Origin: Isotricha intestinalis
Taxonomy: Eukaryota; Ciliophora; Litostomatea; Vestibuliferida; Isotrichidae
Assembly: GCA_023807065.1 (NCBI GenBank)
Contig: JAJJLU010000977.1
Span: forward strand, 1-12,776
Direction: 5' to 3'
DNA: 12,776 bases
The notes under the pieces: model-generated
Databases searched by the model: none
What the model was told of the DNA's origin: nothing
The model's input: only the letters and a program-made list of their open reading frames with translations
Program-made: the position numbers and the translations under genes
In this document: positions 9,546-12,776 of the stretch, in pieces
How the letters are laid out: the number at the start of each line of letters is the position of its first letter
How positions within the stretch are numbered: the first letter of the stretch is position 1

Positions 9546-9668
9546 TTTTTTATTTTTTTTATTTCATTTTATTTATGTTTTTTAATGGTAAATTTGGAAT
9601 ATTTTTAAAGTATTTTTTATTTATTTGTATTTTTAATTATTTTAAATTTTTAAATAATCTAATAATTT
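9546..9668. promoter_or_regulatory. Short divergent promoter between the channel gene and the histone-fold gene
   Basis: Only 123 bp separate the start codons of two head-to-head genes, so both must be transcribed from this stretch, which also holds both 5' leaders. It is nearly pure A/T apart from a few G-containing patches around 9585-9610. An in-frame TAA at 9663-9665 fixes the histone-fold start. I cannot point to a particular TATA box or factor site because the whole interval is TATA-like. Confidence 0.55.
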
Positions 9669-10412
9669 ATGGAAAAAGATAATGAACAAACCAAAAATGA
9701 TAGTTTCAATAATAGAGAAATAAACATAGGTGAACAAGAAGTTAAAAATGAAAAATTAAATGAAAAAATGGAAATTGATTTTGACAATTTAGGTGTATCA
9801 AAAGATGATAATATAAATAACAAAAATGAAAACTTAAAAAATGAAGTAGAAGAGATAGCAAACTTAGAAATAAAAGATGAAAAAAATCATAAAAAAGAAA
9901 AAAATACTTTAATGAGATTTCCATTAGCAAAAATCAAAAATATTATGAAATTAGATGATGATATAAAATTATGTCAAAAAAACGCATATTATGTAATAGG
10001 CAAATTAACTGAGCTTTTTTTGAAAGAATTAGCAAGAAATTCTTACTTAGTTTGTAAAAATCAAAAAAGAAAAACTATTAATATTGAAGACATTAGTACT
10101 GCAATTAGGCAAAATGATAAATATTCATTTATTGATATTAATTCTATTTTCTATATTGAGAATTTAAAAAGTTCAAAAAAACAAAATAAAAGAAAAAAAG
10201 ATAGTGAAAAAAATAATGTTAATATTAATAATTATTTGAATGAACAAAATAATAACAAAAAAGAGGAAAAAGAAGATGATAAACAATTAATTAATGATGA
10301 AATTAAAAAAAATATTCATAATAAGCAAAATAAAAATAATTCAATTAAAAAAAAGAAAGTTATTCCTGATAATAATAATATGACTTTAGATAATATGTTT
10401 TTTAAAAAATAA
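9669..10412 (+). CDS. Histone-fold nuclear protein of the POLE4/CHRAC/NF-YC (H2A-like) type
   Basis: This 247-residue protein has an acidic/Asn-rich N-terminal arm (1-80), one histone fold (about 82-160) and a long basic, low-complexity tail (165-247). The fold shows F84-P-L-A-K-I-K90 and an I-M-K-L-D-D-D stretch (92-98). A helix with T114-E-L-F-L-K-E-L follows, then K133-R-K-T-I137, D141-I and a closing K-Y-S-F-I (151-155). This order is that of H2A-like subunits which pair with an H2B-like partner (POLE3/NF-YB class), forming part of DNA polymerase epsilon, CHRAC-type remodellers or the CCAAT-binding factor. The I-M-K-L-D-D-D stretch recalls NF-YC, whereas the E-L-F-L-K-E-L and K-R-K-T-I parts recall POLE4/CHRAC/Dpb3, so the subfamily stays open. 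The C-terminus ends T-L-D-N-M-F-F-K-K, similar to but not matching a PCNA-binding PIP box. The partner gene is not in the window. The start is fixed by an in-frame TAA six bases upstream. Confidence 0.88.
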   Translation: MEKDNEQTKNDSFNNREINIGEQEVKNEKLNEKMEIDFDNLGVSKDDNINNKNENLKNEVEEIANLEIKDEKNHKKEKNTLMRFPLAKIKNIMKLDDDIKLCQKNAYYVIGKLTELFLKELARNSYLVCKNQKRKTINIEDISTAIRQNDKYSFIDINSIFYIENLKSSKKQNKRKKDSEKNNVNINNYLNEQNNNKKEEKEDDKQLINDEIKKNIHNKQNKNNSIKKKKVIPDNNNMTLDNMFFKK

Positions 10413-10512
10413 ATAATAAAAATAAAAAAAACTGTGAATATTTAAATTTTTAAAATATTATTTTCATATAAAATTAAAATATTTAATATTTGAATAAAAT
10501 CTTTCTTGTCAA

Positions 10513-10898
10513 ATGTTAACTTTAATAAATATTATTTACAATTTCAAAGGAATATTAATAACTTTAGCAATTTTAATTATTGTAAAATTAGTACAACAAT
10601 TTTCAAAAAAGAAAACAAAAAAAAAAAACAAAGATTTTATTAAATTTGAAAATATGACTCCAGAAGAACAGAAATTATTTTTAATTACTCAAATAAATAC
10701 AAATATTAATAAATATGACCCCCAAGAAAGAGAAGAAATTATTAAAACTTGTAAATTATATTTAAATTAGTTTATAAGCAAATTTACGGAAATAAAGGAT
10801 TGGAATTATATAAGAAATTATCAAAACCTGCAAAAAAAATTGAAAAAAAAAATAAGAAAGTAAAAATCAGTGATTTTGTAGAAGTAAGTAGAAGCTGA
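10513..10898 (+). CDS. Small single-pass membrane protein, two exons (10513-10750 joined to 10771-10898)
   Basis: I do not recognise the family. A hydrophobic segment at residues 8-27 is followed at once by a Lys-rich cluster (about 32-40), which predicts an N-terminal anchor with the rest on the cytosolic side. A charged helical region begins with M-T-P-E-E-Q (about 48-53). Read straight through, the frame stops at TAG 10768-10770, giving 85 residues. The last 20 bases of that frame have a GTA...TAG form, with donor at 10751 and acceptor ending at 10770. Removing them joins exon 1 in phase 1 to an open frame that ends in TGA at 10896-10898. The result is 121 residues, with a tail containing Y-K-Q-I-Y-G-N-K-G-L-E-L-Y and Lys-rich sequence. 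I prefer the spliced form because the downstream frame is protein-like. The ATG follows an in-frame TAA at 10495-10497. The gene starts 100 bp after the histone-fold gene, on the same strand. Confidence 0.65.
10751..10770 (+). other. Putative 20-nt GT-AG spliceosomal intron
   Basis: The interval begins GTAAAT and ends TTAG, contains A/T only between those ends, and carries the in-frame TAG that would end translation if it were retained. Its excision (phase 1) restores an open frame of about 42 further codons. Length and GTA...TAG form resemble the very short introns known from ciliates. No transcript evidence is available here. Confidence 0.6.
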
Positions 10899-11484
10899 AA
10901 AAAATGATTGATATTTGGTTTTTTCTTTTTGATATCATAATAAAAGTAAATTCAAGTTTTGTCAGATTTAATAAGGTAAAAATCTAGATAAATAATATTG
11001 TAACTGGTTTAATTTAATAATATATATTATTTTTTGTGTTAATTTAATATCAATATTCTTTTCTATTAATTATTTATAGTTTTTTTTCATATAAAAACAA
11101 ACCTAAAAAAATAATATCTAATCAATATTAATTAAATATTTAAGAGATAATTTGAAAAGTTTTTCCAAGATAAACATTTATTTTAACAATAAGTATATAA
11201 TCCATTAATTTAAAAATAATATTTAATAATATACTGTGGTGTGAATGTTATCAAATCAAACTAATTTCAGATAATAATAATTCTCTCCTTTGTATGAAAA
11301 ACAATTTTTTTATAAATACCCATTATTTGAAAATTATAATTTTTGTTATTAAGATTATTCATGATTATTAAATATTTTAATTAATTATTTCAATATCAGA
11401 AAAAAAATCATTCAAATTCTTATGTTTGTTTTATGAATAATTAGTATTATATAATAATTAATTAAAATTAACAATTATAAAATA
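10899..11484. other. Convergent intergenic region, no gene seen
   Basis: These 586 bp lie between the 3' ends of the small membrane-protein gene and the CAP-family gene. The composition is AT-rich and frames are broken. The best short frame runs from an ATG at 10904 for 27 codons (to TAG) and has no recognisable features. If an additional, unusually short intron ended near 10894, that frame could join the upstream gene, but I do not support this. A 16-bp perfect palindrome of A/T bases occurs around 11015-11030. Nothing resembling a tRNA or other structured RNA was seen. Confidence 0.55.
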
Positions 11485-12219
11485 TTAATTTTTATTTGCA
11501 AATAAGCAATAATAACAAAAAACATTTTCTTTAATTATTACTGTGGTAATTCCAATATATGTGAAATAAGGATTTAATAAATTTTTTCTTCTACTTAAAT
11601 CTCCCATATTGTCATCAACAATTTGTAAAACTAAACTACATTCAGGATTATCACAACTTTTATCATAATGAAATCCTGAAATTTTATATTTTTTGTTATT
11701 TTTTTCCAATTCTTTTTTCTTTATTTTAATAACTTTTTCTAAAAAAGAAAAAGATGTATATTTACTTTCTTCATAATTTTCTTTAATATTATCTTCAATA
11801 TTAATACTTAATTCTTCTTTCATAATTAAAGAATTCATTGGTTCTAATTGATTTAAATAAGTAATACATTCATCAAAAGCATTTACTCCTTTGTTTAAAG
11901 AAATATAAATTTCATTTGAAATAGGTAATAAATATTGATTATTTTTATAAACTATTTTTTCTTTCCAAATTTTAATTGTATCTATAAAAGATTTTGGGTT
12001 TGTTCTTGTTTTATTTATTAATTCATATAATGAAAAAGATAAATTTCTTGTCAAATATTGTAAATCTAAATTATTGGTTTTATGATTATATAATTTAAAT
12101 CCATTTGATAATAAATTTTTCTTAGTTAAACCATTTTCATAATTATGTTCAGTAGATTGATTATTATCATCAAATTGTTTTTCATTTTCATTAACTTCTT
12201 TTCCACATTTACAACCCAT
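11485..12219 (-). CDS. CAP/SCP-family protein with MGCKC dual-acylation N-terminus
   Basis: This 244-residue protein begins M-G-C-K-C-G-K. Gly2 fits N-myristoylation, and Cys3 and Cys5 fit palmitoylation. There is no signal peptide or TM helix, so I infer an intracellular, membrane-anchored protein rather than the usual secreted CAP protein. The CAP signature starts at E66-L-I-N-K-T-R-T-N-P75, the opening helix typical of protist SCP-like proteins. It continues with an E126-P...L block (126-150), then a cysteine pair (C189, C194) before L196-V-L-Q-I-V-D-D203. It closes with G206-D-L-S-R-R-K-N-L-L-N-P-Y-F-T-Y-I-G-I224 and a Cys-containing strand (C235, C238). The G-H-R triad usual in bacterial/protist members reads S-R-R here. 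The metal-site histidines of canonical CAP domains are not obvious; only H184 sits near a plausible place. Human GLIPR2/GAPR-1 is a precedent for a myristoylated intracellular CAP protein. It is the outermost gene, its start about 540 bp from the telomere and transcribed inward. Confidence 0.8.
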   Translation of the reverse strand: MGCKCGKEVNENEKQFDDNNQSTEHNYENGLTKKNLLSNGFKLYNHKTNNLDLQYLTRNLSFSLYELINKTRTNPKSFIDTIKIWKEKIVYKNNQYLLPISNEIYISLNKGVNAFDECITYLNQLEPMNSLIMKEELSINIEDNIKENYEESKYTSFSFLEKVIKIKKKELEKNNKKYKISGFHYDKSCDNPECSLVLQIVDDNMGDLSRRKNLLNPYFTYIGITTVIIKENVFCYYCLFANKN

Positions 12220-12755
12220 ATAAATTTAAAAGAAATAAAAAAAAAAATTTGTTTAAAAAAATTATCAAAAATATTATATTTATAAAAAACAGAATTTTAG
12301 AAGAAATTATGAAAAAAGTTGTAAAAATATAAGACAAAAATATTTAAGAATTTAAATATAATTTCTTTGAATGAATAAAAAAGTAATATTTATTCATTAA
12401 AAATTTTATGTTGACTATATTCCTGGAATTATACTCAGAAAAAATCTAATAATTATAGATACTCATAAATTATATTACATTTATTTGTTCATTGACAAAT
12501 TTTAGTAGAGAAACAATAACTGAACATGGAAACAGAAATAACTATCAACATATTAAAGGTTTTAAAGGATTAATATAAATCAATTCCTCTATAAAGTAAT
12601 TAAATTTAAAATATTTTTTATTTCTAATAGAATTTCTTTTTAAAATAACATTTTTAATTTAATAATTTATATATTAAATATTTTTTTTAAGTTGATAAAA
12701 TTTTTTTAAATTTTTTTTTTGTATTTATTAGAACTTGGTGATGTAATTCAATATA
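12220..12755. other. Subtelomeric spacer and CAP-gene promoter, no gene seen
   Basis: This gap lies between the start of the inward-facing CAP gene and the telomere-like repeat, so it should contain that gene's promoter. A perfect 10-bp stem with a 9-nt loop lies at 12370-12398. The stretch 12401-12560 is visibly less AT-rich than its surroundings and holds short open runs in more than one frame (for example 34 codons at 12401-12502), but nothing that can be called a gene. The remainder is A/T runs leading to the terminal repeat. Confidence 0.5.
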
Positions 12756-12776
12756 GGGGATTGGGGATTGGGGATT
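12756..12776 (+). repeat. Telomere-like repeat, three units of GGGGATT at the end of the sequence
   Basis: The window's last 21 bases are three perfect, uninterrupted GGGGATT units. They run G-rich towards the 3' end, which is the orientation expected of a right-hand chromosome end. Runs of four G are otherwise very rare in this AT-rich sequence, so chance is unlikely. The complementary unit is CCCCAAT. The sequence stops exactly at a unit boundary, as happens when assembly collapses or trims a telomere. From memory this unit is compatible with litostome rumen ciliates; I could not check it. Confidence 0.85.

Noticed and set aside
9742..9930. Open frame of 62 codons on the - strand
   Set aside because: It is the complement of the acidic, Asn/Lys-rich N-terminal arm of the histone-fold gene and its product is Leu/Phe/His low complexity.
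9669..10412. Firm naming as NF-YC or POLE4
   Set aside because: The first helix resembles NF-YC while the later helices resemble POLE4/CHRAC/Dpb3, so only the broader H2A-like histone-fold group is supported.
10881..10990. Second very short intron extending the small membrane protein into the frame starting at 10904
   Set aside because: It would need a 14-nt intron (10878-10891 or similar), shorter than any I would accept without transcripts; the TGA at 10896-10898 is a simpler end.

Overview
The window looks like the end of a very AT-rich macronuclear chromosome from a ciliate-like protist. Four things point that way. Coding is dense and long frames are uninterrupted under the standard code, including one 7.1-kb frame. 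Codon use is strongly A/T-ending, with many Asn, Lys and Ile residues. There is at least one apparent 20-nt GT...AG intron. The + strand ends in exactly three GGGGATT units (CCCCAAT on the other strand), which reads as a telomere. From memory, standard-code ciliates with this telomere unit would fit the litostome/rumen-ciliate group; this is an unverified recollection. The left edge carries no telomere, so the sequence is open or truncated there.

Layout: a zDHHC palmitoyltransferase gene (386-1453, +) converges on a very large gene (2445-9545, -). That large gene encodes an intracellular-Ca2+-release-type channel. Its C-terminus is clearly of the IP3R/RyR superfamily: S5, pore, S6 and the CxxC...H...H zinc finger. 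Its N-terminus carries no recognisable IP3-binding or MIR region and instead holds two tandem UBR-box-like zinc clusters. A 123-bp divergent promoter separates it from a nuclear histone-fold protein of the POLE4/CHRAC/NF-YC type (9669-10412, +). Next comes a small single-pass membrane protein (10513-10898, +) whose true C-terminus appears only after removing a 20-nt intron. The last gene (11485-12219, -) is a CAP/SCP-family protein with an MGCKC N-terminus suited to myristoylation plus palmitoylation. About 540 bp of AT-rich subtelomere then leads to the repeat.

There is no operon logic and the genes are probably independent. Two thin links exist: the palmitoyltransferase is the enzyme class that would finish acylation of an MGCxC protein, and the channel and histone-fold genes share a short intergenic promoter. 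Noncoding gaps are AT-rich. They hold a perfect 38-bp tandem duplication, a 19/20-bp inverted repeat and small hairpins, but no tRNA, rRNA, CRISPR or recognisable transposon. The main item of interest is the UBR-like zinc-finger/channel fusion.
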